Assembly: GCA_017508895.1 (NCBI GenBank)
Contig: JAFWRA010000015.1
Span: forward strand, 1 to 17,871
Length of the DNA: 17,871 bases
Direction of reading: 5' to 3'
Origin: Bacteroidales bacterium
Lineage (GTDB): Bacteria > Bacteroidota > Bacteroidia > Bacteroidales > F082
In this document: one piece after another, positions 6,596 to 14,255 of the stretch
How positions within the stretch are numbered: the first letter of the stretch is position 1
Layout of the letters: every line of letters starts with the position of its first letter
The notes under the pieces: model-generated
The model's input: the letters and a program-made list of their open reading frames with translations, nothing else
The model's database searches: none
What the model was told of the DNA's origin: nothing
Made by a program: the position numbers and the translations under genes

Positions 6596-8191
6596 TTATA
6601 TTGCATCAATGAATTTCACGACGGCGTCGCGGTCTTCCTTCGACAGTTCGCGGAATTTCTCCACCGAGCGGCGGGCATCACTTTGGGCGTTGCCGTGCCA
6701 CATGATGGCCTCAATGACGGTTTGTGCACGGCAGTCGTGCAAACGGTCGCTGCGACCTGTGCAGATGGCAGACAGGCCACGACCCCAAAGTGGAGTGGTA
6801 CGGCACCAGCCTGTGCGGATGTCGTTCTCCATGTGGAGCTTATGCTGGATGTAGTCGCTATAAGGCCAAATCTTCTGGTTGGGATAGCGCGGCAGACGTG
6901 CATCGCCATCTTCAAAGAATCCTGCCGGGTCGGAGAACATGTCGTCGCCAGTCTTCCATGACGGACGGTGGCAGTAGGCACAACCTATGTTGTTGAAGAG
7001 CTCTTTGCCGTGTTGCACTTCGGGGTCGTCCATGTTACGGGCGGCAGGCACGGCCAAGCCACGATGCCACACCATGAAGTTGACATAGTCTTCATCCTTC
7101 ATCTCGGGAACCTTCAGGGATTCGGGAATTTGGTCGTTCATCATCAGGTAGTTGTATATGTCGGTTTCCACATTGCCTGTAAGGTTGTACTGCGGGAAGT
7201 AGTTGTAGAACTCAGCCTGCACGTCTGGGTCTTGTGAAGCCTTGGTAGCATAGGCTGCGGTCATGTAATGACCCATCTTGGTGCGGTGCGTCACATTGGT
7301 GATGTTCCAGATGGCGTTGGCACCGGGAGCATCCTGCAAGGGTCCACGCGTGAGGGCGTAGGTGTACTTCTTGGGATGGGTGGTGTTGCCATAATAACCC
7401 GTCGGGGCGAAGTCGGAGCCAGCCCACATAGCGGGATTGAGACCATTTTGCATATAGCCGTCATTATACTCTTTTTGGTACTGTGCCCTAAGTGAGTCGT
7501 CGGGGATGGCATCGATTAAGCCAGTGCCGTAGATGCCGATGGTCGATTCGAGACGGCAGACGAAATCGCTGTAGGGGATGGGTTGGCCTCCCACTTCGAG
7601 CGGCACATAGAAAGCCTCCTCGGGGATGTAGACCTCGGGATAGGTAAGGCTATAGGTCTCACCGTCAGGGAACTTGTTGCCCCACTCGTCGGTGTAGTTC
7701 AGCCAGTTGATTTGGATTTGAGTTTCATCCAAGGGCGCCTTGAAGGGCGCGACTGCCTTGGTTTGAGGCATGCCCGTATATGAACTCAGGTAGGTGTCGT
7801 TCTTGTCAGTGAAGACGAGCAAGTAGCCATTGCCCCAGTCGTCAGCGCGGTAACGGTTCATGCGCATGCCGTGACCGTAGCCGGGATGGCAAGCGATGCA
7901 GCTGCTGCGGATGTAAAGAGGTCCAAGGCCGTTAAAAGGCTCGTTGTTTTGCGTGTAGGTGCGCTCAAAGAAATACTCACCGTATTTGAAGGCAGTACCC
8001 AAGCCAGCATTTTCGACGGCAGGAGTGGGGTCTTCATAGGCGGATTGGGAGCTGTTGAAGGTGGTACCTAACTCGCCGCCGGCATAGGTTTCTTCGGTGA
8101 TGACGGTCGGCTTGGGGTCATCGGGCTTACAGGCGGCCAAAGCCATAAGGCCGGCAAGGGCAAAGATGCTTAGATGTTTGTAATTTATCAT
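6596..8191 (-). CDS. Di-heme c-type cytochrome lipoprotein, DUF1111/DHOR (putative thiol oxidoreductase) family
   Basis: 531 residues from the ATG at 8191. This start is preferred to an in-frame non-ATG start at 8233 that overlaps the upstream gene, because it gives a clean lipoprotein signal (residues 1-21, lipobox LAAC, lipid Cys21). Two heme-binding motifs are visible: C98-IAC-H102 and C404-AYC-H408. The C-terminal part has the family's TPLWGRGL, LHDCRA, IEAIMWHGNAQSDAR and LSKEDRDAVVKFI blocks; LHDGRA is usual where LHDCRA stands here. Such proteins are MauG/peroxidase-like di-heme oxidoreductases of the periplasm or envelope, with the substrate mostly unknown. The gene starts 19 nt after the imelysin stop, so it is co-transcribed with it. 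Imelysin and DUF1111 genes are recurrent neighbours in iron-regulated loci of other bacteria (from memory). A role as redox partner in iron or heme handling is inference. Confidence 0.88.
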   Translation of the reverse strand: MINYKHLSIFALAGLMALAACKPDDPKPTVITEETYAGGELGTTFNSSQSAYEDPTPAVENAGLGTAFKYGEYFFERTYTQNNEPFNGLGPLYIRSSCIACHPGYGHGMRMNRYRADDWGNGYLLVFTDKNDTYLSSYTGMPQTKAVAPFKAPLDETQIQINWLNYTDEWGNKFPDGETYSLTYPEVYIPEEAFYVPLEVGGQPIPYSDFVCRLESTIGIYGTGLIDAIPDDSLRAQYQKEYNDGYMQNGLNPAMWAGSDFAPTGYYGNTTHPKKYTYALTRGPLQDAPGANAIWNITNVTHRTKMGHYMTAAYATKASQDPDVQAEFYNYFPQYNLTGNVETDIYNYLMMNDQIPESLKVPEMKDEDYVNFMVWHRGLAVPAARNMDDPEVQHGKELFNNIGCAYCHRPSWKTGDDMFSDPAGFFEDGDARLPRYPNQKIWPYSDYIQHKLHMENDIRTGWCRTTPLWGRGLSAICTGRSDRLHDCRAQTVIEAIMWHGNAQSDARRSVEKFRELSKEDRDAVVKFIDAI

Positions 8192-8210
8192 GATATTTGG
8201 GTTTTGTAGA

Positions 8211-9383
8211 TTATTTCCTGTCAATCTTTGCAAACTCAGCCTTCACCTCGGCCATCACGTCGGAGAGGTTTTGGCAGGCTTCCATGGCCTCACCAGCGCT
8301 GGCGTCGGCATAGTACTGCACGAAAGGCGCCTTCATAGCTTGAATTTTCGTCATGGCATTGTCGATGGCATTCATGGCCTTTGTGTCAAGCTCCTTATTG
8401 TTGTCCTTAATATAGGTATGCAGCGAGAGAGCCTCGTCGCGTTGGTTTTCCATGCCGCCCAGGTAGGCGTTCTTGATGCTGGTGATGTTGTCGTAGAAGT
8501 CGGTGATGGACTTCTGACTGTAGGGCGATTCCACGTATGTCACGTCTTCACCCGTGTGGCACTTGCCGATTTTGGAAGTACCCACCTCGTCGGCAATGTC
8601 GAGGCAGCCGTCGGCGATGGCTTCGAGGGCGTTGGTGAAGGTGGCGAAGGTGCTACCGGCTTGACCTGCTTGGGTCATGTTCTCGCCGTAAGTGTTGGCG
8701 CCTCCGTTGACGGTGGTGTTGAACTCAAGTTCTTCCATCAGGTCTTTGTGGGCTTGCGGTGCGTTGGGGTTCCAGCTCACTTCGAGTTGGAAGCAGCGGT
8801 TACGCAGGTCGCGCGACACGGCGACGATGTAGGTCATCATGTCGTTGGTGATTTCGTTCACATTGCGGGGTTGACCCTCACGGAAGAGGATGAACTCGAT
8901 GCCGTGGAAGCCAAGTAGAGCGTTGCCAAGCTGTTCACCGGCCACCATGCCGTCTTCATCATTGGCGAGGGCGGCAATCATGTTGGGGCTGGCCATCAGG
9001 TTGTTGAAGGCATCTTCGTCGAGCGGCCACGAGTCGATGTGCGGGTCGATGCCGAAGTCGGAGGCGGCACCAAAGAGGAAGGCCTCGCTCATTTCCCACC
9101 ACTTGCGGGCTTCGAGGAAGGTGACCGTGGCGGCATTCACATTGGCTTGGGTCTTATTGGCCTTCAAAGTTTCGAGGTTCTCCACCAAAGCGTCTGTCTT
9201 TTCAGCCAAGCTGGCGTATGTGGGATACACCGTGTGGTTGAGGTACTGTTTTACGATGGCCTCTTTTTGGGCCTTGTTGGCTTCCTCAGTGTTGGTTTGA
9301 GGATCTTTTTTGCAGGAGCTGAAGTTCACTGCGAGCAGGAGGGATGCAGCGACTATGGCTGCGGATCTGAATAAATGCTTCAT
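8211..9383 (-). CDS. Imelysin family (peptidase M75/EfeO-like) lipoprotein
   Basis: 390 residues with a lipoprotein signal (hydrophobic core at 7-20, lipobox FSSC, lipid Cys24). The imelysin fold is shown by RKWWEMSEAFLFGAASDFG near residues 93-111, DPHIDSWPLD near 113-122, and the GxHxxE motif as GFHGIE at 158-163 (H160, E163). This motif is the putative metal site shared with EfeO and IrpA-type iron-uptake proteins. Peptidase activity is doubtful for the family; iron binding or delivery is the better-supported idea. The protein would be anchored in the envelope. It lies 22 nt downstream of the porin gene and 19 nt upstream of the di-heme gene, a tight three-gene operon. Expression under iron limitation is expected from relatives, but no clear Fur box was recognised. 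Confidence 0.9.
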   Translation of the reverse strand: MKHLFRSAAIVAASLLLAVNFSSCKKDPQTNTEEANKAQKEAIVKQYLNHTVYPTYASLAEKTDALVENLETLKANKTQANVNAATVTFLEARKWWEMSEAFLFGAASDFGIDPHIDSWPLDEDAFNNLMASPNMIAALANDEDGMVAGEQLGNALLGFHGIEFILFREGQPRNVNEITNDMMTYIVAVSRDLRNRCFQLEVSWNPNAPQAHKDLMEELEFNTTVNGGANTYGENMTQAGQAGSTFATFTNALEAIADGCLDIADEVGTSKIGKCHTGEDVTYVESPYSQKSITDFYDNITSIKNAYLGGMENQRDEALSLHTYIKDNNKELDTKAMNAIDNAMTKIQAMKAPFVQYYADASAGEAMEACQNLSDVMAEVKAEFAKIDRK

Positions 9384-9405
9384 TTGATTATGTGTTTAAT
9401 TAAGA

Positions 9406-10701
9406 TTATTTCGTAAAGAATCCACTATATGCCACGCCCAACGAGAACATCGGTTCATCGTTGTACTGCTCCTTCAGGAAACGTTTGGCATATTCTGCCT
9501 TGATGACGACCTGCTTGATGGGGTAGTAGTTCACGCCGAGGGTCATCACGTGGCGGTCGGTCCATTGGTAGTCGGTGAGGGCATTGGCAGTGGGGATGTA
9601 GCTGTCGTAATAATCGTAACGGCCAAAGACATAGAGCTTTTGATCGCCTTTGAGTTTCATCGGGTGCATGATGTCGTAGGCTACCTCGCCACCGCAGGCG
9701 ATGGCTTTTTCTCCGACCAAGGAGCGCGGATAAGGCGAGAAACTCTGGTGGTTTTGGTTCTTGTTCCACGACGAGATGAGGTTGGCATCGCCGAGGTAGC
9801 CATAGTCAAAGTTGCCGCGCACCACGAGGCCGTGGCCTTTGTAGTCGAACTCGGCCGTGCCGATGACGACGGTGCCTTTCACATCTTTATATTGGCTGGT
9901 CTCGCTGAACTCGTTGGTGACGATGTCATTATTAAAGGTGTTGCCGATATAGCCGCTCACGCCGAGATGCAGGTTTTTGATGCTGTAGTTGTCGATGCGC
10001 AAGGCGCCAGCCAAGTTGTTGGCCACGCGGAACTCATAGCCCGATGCGGAGCCGTTCTTCACCCAGTTGGCGTTGTTGAACATGTTGGAGTTTAAGGCAG
10101 GCACCAAGATGGCTTCGTAGCGCCAGTTGCCCAATTTTCCCCACAGGCTGATGCCCGTCTCATGCCAGGTGCAAGGCAAGATGTTGAACTCGCCTTCGGG
10201 ACGGTAGCAGGTAAAGAACTCGGTGGGCAGGTGGGCGTTGTTGGTCTGTCCGACGGGGACGATGATGTGGCCCACGCGGATGTTGAATCCCTTGCCGAAC
10301 GACTTTTGCAGCCAGAATTGTTCCAAAGCCACCTCGCCGCCGCGTTCGATTTCGTGCTCGAACTCACCCGTCTCTTCGGCCTCGATCTCTACGGCCACTT
10401 CGCTGCCGCCATGCTCAAACTCGATTTCTGAACCCATGCTCCAGCCTTTGCCGAAGTCATAGCCCAGGTTGACGACCACATGAGGCAGGTCGATACGGCC
10501 ATGGCCCTTGGCATCTTTGTACCGCTCTGCATGGGAATAGCGGAACATATTGTCGCTATAGAAGTTGCGGGTATAAACGGCCTCGCCATAACCGCCAATG
10601 GTCAAGCGAGGCTTTGTAGTGATGGAATCTTGGGCCTGCAAAGAGCTGACACACAATGTCAAAGCTAATGCGGCGCATTTTGCTATCGTTTTCAGTTTCA
10701 T
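9406..10701 (-). CDS. Outer-membrane porin, OprO/OprP (phosphate-selective porin-like) family
   Basis: 431 residues with a signal peptide (about 1-24, ending LQAQ). The rest shows alternating beta-strand pattern with many aromatic/glycine turns and a terminal strand MFSLGVAYSGFFTK ending near an aromatic residue, as expected for an outer-membrane barrel. The segment FGKGFNIRVGHIIVPVGQTN with EFFTCYRPEGE matches the OprO/OprP-like family (PF07396 type). An acidic and His-containing segment at about 92-124 (EIEFEHGGSEV, EETGEFEHEIERGG) probably forms a loop or turn; similar stretches occur in relatives. Phosphate selectivity cannot be assumed. As the first gene of an operon with imelysin and a di-heme lipoprotein, it may pass iron complexes or another small substrate of that pair. 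No good -7/-33 promoter was found in front of it. Confidence 0.82.
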   Translation of the reverse strand: MKLKTIAKCAALALTLCVSSLQAQDSITTKPRLTIGGYGEAVYTRNFYSDNMFRYSHAERYKDAKGHGRIDLPHVVVNLGYDFGKGWSMGSEIEFEHGGSEVAVEIEAEETGEFEHEIERGGEVALEQFWLQKSFGKGFNIRVGHIIVPVGQTNNAHLPTEFFTCYRPEGEFNILPCTWHETGISLWGKLGNWRYEAILVPALNSNMFNNANWVKNGSASGYEFRVANNLAGALRIDNYSIKNLHLGVSGYIGNTFNNDIVTNEFSETSQYKDVKGTVVIGTAEFDYKGHGLVVRGNFDYGYLGDANLISSWNKNQNHQSFSPYPRSLVGEKAIACGGEVAYDIMHPMKLKGDQKLYVFGRYDYYDSYIPTANALTDYQWTDRHVMTLGVNYYPIKQVVIKAEYAKRFLKEQYNDEPMFSLGVAYSGFFTK

Positions 10702-11014
10702 AGTTGGATACTATTCGTTCAAAATCGAATGCAAAACTCTTGGTTTTGTCCTCGCAGTCCAATCCCAAATAATGGGGGTTTTTGAAAGATTGAATAGTCA
10801 TAAATGAGGACATTACCATGGTGATTTGTCAGTCATAACTTTCTTGATTGATTTCATAAATGAGTAAGATTGAATGAAAAGTTTGTTTGATGTGTGGTGT
10901 TCTAGCAAGGTGTATGGGCAAAATATGATAGTTTTTATTTTCAACCTTCATAGGCCGATAATAAAACCATTTAGATTACGTTTAATAATGTCATTCGGCA
11001 TGAATTTTGATTTT
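10702..11014. other. Divergent intergenic region with short direct repeats
   Basis: No convincing gene is seen here. AT-rich DNA separates the divergent porin and TPR genes. Two short words recur in swapped order: AAGATTGAAT at 10786-10795 and 10866-10875, and TCATAAATGAG at 10798-10808 and 10854-10864. The small inverted repeat ATTCG/CGAAT (10713-10717, 10725-10729) sits close to the porin start. These could be regulator sites for the porin operon, but no known box is recognised. Confidence 0.4.
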
Positions 11015-11048
11015 TTTGCCGAACCTAAGAGAGAATTTTGTACTTTCG
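11015..11048 (+). promoter_or_regulatory. Probable promoter of the TPR gene
   Basis: TACTTTCG at 11041-11048 differs from the -7 consensus TAnnTTTG at one position, and TTTG at 11015-11018 lies 22 nt upstream as a -33 element. The start codon is at 11065, giving a very short leader. Confidence 0.5.
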
Positions 11049-11062
11049 TCAAAAATTTTGAC
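11048..11062. promoter_or_regulatory. Perfect palindrome at the TPR gene transcription start
   Basis: GTCAAAAATTTTGAC is a 7+1+7 palindrome lying between the -7 element and the ATG at 11065. Its place over the expected transcription start would suit an operator, but AT-rich palindromes arise easily by chance. Confidence 0.3.
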
Positions 11063-11064
11063 CT

Positions 11065-14000
11065 ATGAAATCACGATTGAGATTGAATTTGATATTGGGA
11101 ATTATTATCATAACGTTTTCTGCATCAGCACAAAAGCATATTGAAGCCTATGACCCTGAGTCCCTTTTCAATGAGGGTGTGTTGCTTTTTCAGAACCAAG
11201 AATATGGTGCAGCTCTTTCTACATTTGCACGGTATCGTTCCCAAGTTATAGATGCCAAGTCACAGCGTTGCGTTGATGCACAATATTACGAAGCGGTCAG
11301 TTCACTTTATCTTGGCCATGCCGATGGTCCCGCAAAAGTCATCCAATTTGTGAACGACAATCCCGGAAGCACATGGGCGCGACATGCTAACTTCCTTTAT
11401 GCCAATCATCTGTTCAAGGAAAAGAAATACAAGGAAGCATTGACCATCTACGAAAAGACCGATGCTTTTTCCCTCACCACAGACGAGGCCCAGCAAATGC
11501 AGTTCAATATGGGCTATGCCTATTTTCAGTCGGGCAACTTGGACAAGGCTATGCCGCTTTTTCACGGCCTGATGATGAACGAAGGGAAGTATCAAGACCA
11601 GGCGAGATATTATTTTGCTCATATCCAATATGTCAAGGAGAAATACAATGAGGCATTGGATAATTTCCTTGTCCTGCGCTCGAATAAGGATTTCGCCAAT
11701 GTGGTGCCGTCCTACATCATGCAAATTGACTATCTCAAAGGCGATTACGAGTCGGTAATCAATGACGGTCCAGGCTATATTCAGAAAGCCGACAAGAAGC
11801 GGAAGTCGGAAATGGCCCAAATTGTCGCCGATGCCTATTTCCAACAGAAAAACTATGATAAAGCCCTCGAATACTATGACATTTATAAAAAGAATCTAGT
11901 CCGTGGTGTCTCCCGCGAAGCTTATTATCAGATGGGTGTCAGCAAGATGATGAAGGGGAATTACAAGGATGCTATTGGTGACTTACAGAAAATCGCGGGC
12001 AATAATGACATACTTGGACAATATGCCTCCTATTATCTGGCTTCGTGTTATGCCAAGACTGACGAACCGAAATATGCCCGTAGTGCTTTCTATACTGCTT
12101 ATTCCGCTGGCTTCGATGTTGAGCTGAGTGAGGAAGCCTTGTTTGATTATGCACGCCTGAGCCTTATCCCAGGTACGGATCCTTTCAACGAGGCCGTTGG
12201 ACTTTTGGATAGTTTCTTGGCCGAGCATCCTGATTCGGAACGTAAGACCGAAGCTCAAGAGATGACTGTCTATTTGCTGCTCAATGCGAAAGAAAACGAA
12301 ACAGCTTTGAACCGTCTTGAAACAATGAAGAATAAAAGCATAGAGTTGCAGACGGTTTACAACGAGTTGCTCTTTGCTACGGGCATCGACAACTATCAGA
12401 AAGGCTTTTATGACAAGGCACAGGTGTATTTTTCCAAAATTTTGAACGGCAAGCAATCGGCGACCAACAAGGCTGAGGCTTGCTTTTGGTTGGGTGAGTC
12501 TGCTTATCAGATGGGCGACCATGGACAAGCGGGCAGATATCTGACCCAATTCAAGGCGATGAGTGCCGCTCCAAGTTTGCCGGAATATATCCTTGCCGAT
12601 TACGATTTGGGCTACATCAATTACCAGAAGCCGGATTATGATGCCGCAGTGGGATATTTCCGTCGTTTCATCCAAAAAGTTGATGACAGCCAAAATGACC
12701 TCAAGACCGATGCTTACATCCGTCTCGGCGATTGCTTCTTCATGGAAAGAAATTACAATAATGCTATTAACTATTATGATATGGCTACCCGTATCGGGAA
12801 ACGCGATGTCGATTATGCCTTCTATCAACAGGGACTTTCCTATGGTGCAAAAGGCGATGTAAACCAGAAGATTACCATACTCAATGAACTTTTACAGAAT
12901 TATCCGAGTACGCCGTATTATGAACAGGCCTTGTTTGAAATTGGCAACACCTATCTCGTGCATGGTGACAAGCGTTCGGCTATTGCCAACTTCAACCGTC
13001 TCATCAAGGACCGACCGCGTTCCTCTTATACCCGTCAGGCCATGATGAAAGTAGGCATGATTTATTACAACAACAACCAGTATGACCAGGCCATGACCAA
13101 CTTGAAGAACTTGGTGTCCACTTATCCCAATACCGATGAGTCACGCGAGGCATTGAGCATTATTCGTAGCATCTACATGGAACAGAATAAGTTGGATGAG
13201 TATTTCGGGTATGTCAACGCCAACGGAGGACAGGTGAAGGTCACCCAACAGGATTCACTTGCCTTCGCCAACGCTGAGCTTTTCTATCTTGATGGCCGTT
13301 ACCAGCAGGCTCAAGCAGCTTTGCAGTATTATTTCGACAATTTCCAGCGAGGTGCCTATCTGCTGAAAGCTCATTATTATGCCCTTGAGTGTGCCGAGAA
13401 GGTTGGAACAGAAGAACAAGTCATCACGCACCTTAATTATATTTTGTCGCAGCCCGATAACGATTATACCGACAACGCGTTGCTCAAGATGGCTCGCATT
13501 GAGTATGAAAAGGGGAACTATCAGAATGCGGGTGAGTATTACGAACGTTTGTCGCGTATTACAGAGGAACCTTTGAAACGGTTGGAAGCACTGGAAGGCA
13601 GCATGAAGAGCAACTTCTTCATGGGCAACTACGACAAGGCTCTTGAAATGGGGGAAAGCCTGAGAGTGTCGCGTGACCTGACTCCTGAACAAGTCAATCA
13701 GATCAACCATATCATGGGCAAGTCGTATTTCGAGAAGGGTAATTACAGCGCCGCTATCGAGAGACTTGACAAGAGTGCAAGAAATGACAAGTCAGCGTAT
13801 GGTGCCGAAAGTGCTTATTACTCTGCTGCGGCATCTATTAAGCTGAAGCAATATGACGAAGCGGAGAACAAAGTGTTCGACATTGCCGACAACTTCTCAA
13901 GCTTTGACTATTGGGTTGCCAAGTCGTTCATCGCACTGGCGGATGTGTATGTGGCCAAGGACAACTATTTCCAGGCCAAGGAAACGCTTCGCAGCGTCAT

Positions 14001-14115
14001 TGACAACTATAAAGGCAACGACCTGAAACAAGAAGCCCGCGCTAAGCTCGCCGAGGTGGAACGCAAAGAACCTAAAGTGGGCAGTAGCAACGGTATTGAA
14101 CCTTTAGAACCGTAA
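11065..14115 (+). CDS. Large periplasmic tetratricopeptide repeat (TPR) protein
   Basis: 1016 residues, with a signal peptide (1-23, hydrophobic core ILGIIIITFSASAQ). Almost the whole mature protein is made of TPR helix pairs. Clear examples are SLFNEGVLLFQNQEYGAALS (about 31-50), FNMGYAYFQSGNLDKAMPLF (about 152-171), and SYTRQAMMKVGMIYYNNNQY with YDQAMTNLKNLVSTYPNTDE in the second half; the last resembles CpoB/YbgF-type repeats. No enzymatic domain or membrane anchor beyond the signal is visible. TPR superhelices mediate protein binding, so a scaffold or assembly role in the periplasm or on the outer membrane is likely. The next gene on the same strand encodes an outer-membrane barrel, and such a pair recurs in Bacteroidales (from memory), suggesting a partnership. 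The exact function is not known. The start is fixed by the signal peptide and a -7-like element 17-24 nt upstream. Confidence 0.88.
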   Translation: MKSRLRLNLILGIIIITFSASAQKHIEAYDPESLFNEGVLLFQNQEYGAALSTFARYRSQVIDAKSQRCVDAQYYEAVSSLYLGHADGPAKVIQFVNDNPGSTWARHANFLYANHLFKEKKYKEALTIYEKTDAFSLTTDEAQQMQFNMGYAYFQSGNLDKAMPLFHGLMMNEGKYQDQARYYFAHIQYVKEKYNEALDNFLVLRSNKDFANVVPSYIMQIDYLKGDYESVINDGPGYIQKADKKRKSEMAQIVADAYFQQKNYDKALEYYDIYKKNLVRGVSREAYYQMGVSKMMKGNYKDAIGDLQKIAGNNDILGQYASYYLASCYAKTDEPKYARSAFYTAYSAGFDVELSEEALFDYARLSLIPGTDPFNEAVGLLDSFLAEHPDSERKTEAQEMTVYLLLNAKENETALNRLETMKNKSIELQTVYNELLFATGIDNYQKGFYDKAQVYFSKILNGKQSATNKAEACFWLGESAYQMGDHGQAGRYLTQFKAMSAAPSLPEYILADYDLGYINYQKPDYDAAVGYFRRFIQKVDDSQNDLKTDAYIRLGDCFFMERNYNNAINYYDMATRIGKRDVDYAFYQQGLSYGAKGDVNQKITILNELLQNYPSTPYYEQALFEIGNTYLVHGDKRSAIANFNRLIKDRPRSSYTRQAMMKVGMIYYNNNQYDQAMTNLKNLVSTYPNTDESREALSIIRSIYMEQNKLDEYFGYVNANGGQVKVTQQDSLAFANAELFYLDGRYQQAQAALQYYFDNFQRGAYLLKAHYYALECAEKVGTEEQVITHLNYILSQPDNDYTDNALLKMARIEYEKGNYQNAGEYYERLSRITEEPLKRLEALEGSMKSNFFMGNYDKALEMGESLRVSRDLTPEQVNQINHIMGKSYFEKGNYSAAIERLDKSARNDKSAYGAESAYYSAAASIKLKQYDEAENKVFDIADNFSSFDYWVAKSFIALADVYVAKDNYFQAKETLRSVIDNYKGNDLKQEARAKLAEVERKEPKVGSSNGIEPLEP

Positions 14116-14121
14116 TAACAC

Positions 14122-14237
14122 AGCCCCGTAGGGGCATAGGATATTAAGCAGGCGGTTTCAACCCCTGCAGCATACAACAACGAATCCGAATAGCCCCGTA
14201 GGGGCGACATACCAAAGCAGGCGACATAAGTCCCTGC
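14122..14237. repeat. Two tandem copies of a GCCCCGTAGGGGC + GCAGG...CCTGC repeat
   Basis: The palindrome GCCCCGTAGGGGC occurs at 14123-14135 and again at 14193-14205, 70 bp apart. Each copy is followed after 24-25 bp by a second small hairpin with GCAGG/CCTGC arms (14148-14168 and 14217-14237). The two units therefore share a two-hairpin layout with diverged loops. They fill the 140-bp gap between the TPR gene and the barrel gene. The look is that of a dispersed REP-like element, which could affect mRNA stability or partial termination inside the operon. Confidence 0.75.
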
Positions 14238-14255
14238 TCTAACACACAGAGCAAG

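Noticed and set aside
8192..8233. Upstream start for the di-heme gene (14 extra residues)
   Set aside because: It would overlap the imelysin gene and hide an otherwise standard lipoprotein signal that begins at the ATG at 8191.
8190..8918. 242-residue open frame on the plus strand opposite the imelysin gene
   Set aside because: The opposite strand encodes a clear imelysin with motifs and a lipoprotein signal; the plus-strand product is a Val/Gly-rich antisense translation.
10702..10860. Fur box in front of the porin-imelysin operon
   Set aside because: Only a weak 5-bp inverted repeat is visible; no recognisable match to a Fur-type 19-bp palindrome.
10874..11068. 64-residue open frame before the TPR gene
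   Set aside because: It overlaps the probable promoter and the TPR start codon and shows no family resemblance or ribosome-binding context.
11983..12828. 281-residue open frame on the minus strand inside the TPR gene
   Set aside because: Antisense shadow of TPR coding sequence, Ile/Val-rich with no recognisable domain.
14122..14237. Possible CRISPR array from the repeated GCCCCGTAGGGGC motif
   Set aside because: Only two 13-bp copies, with the intervening DNA itself containing a related hairpin in both units; no cas genes nearby.
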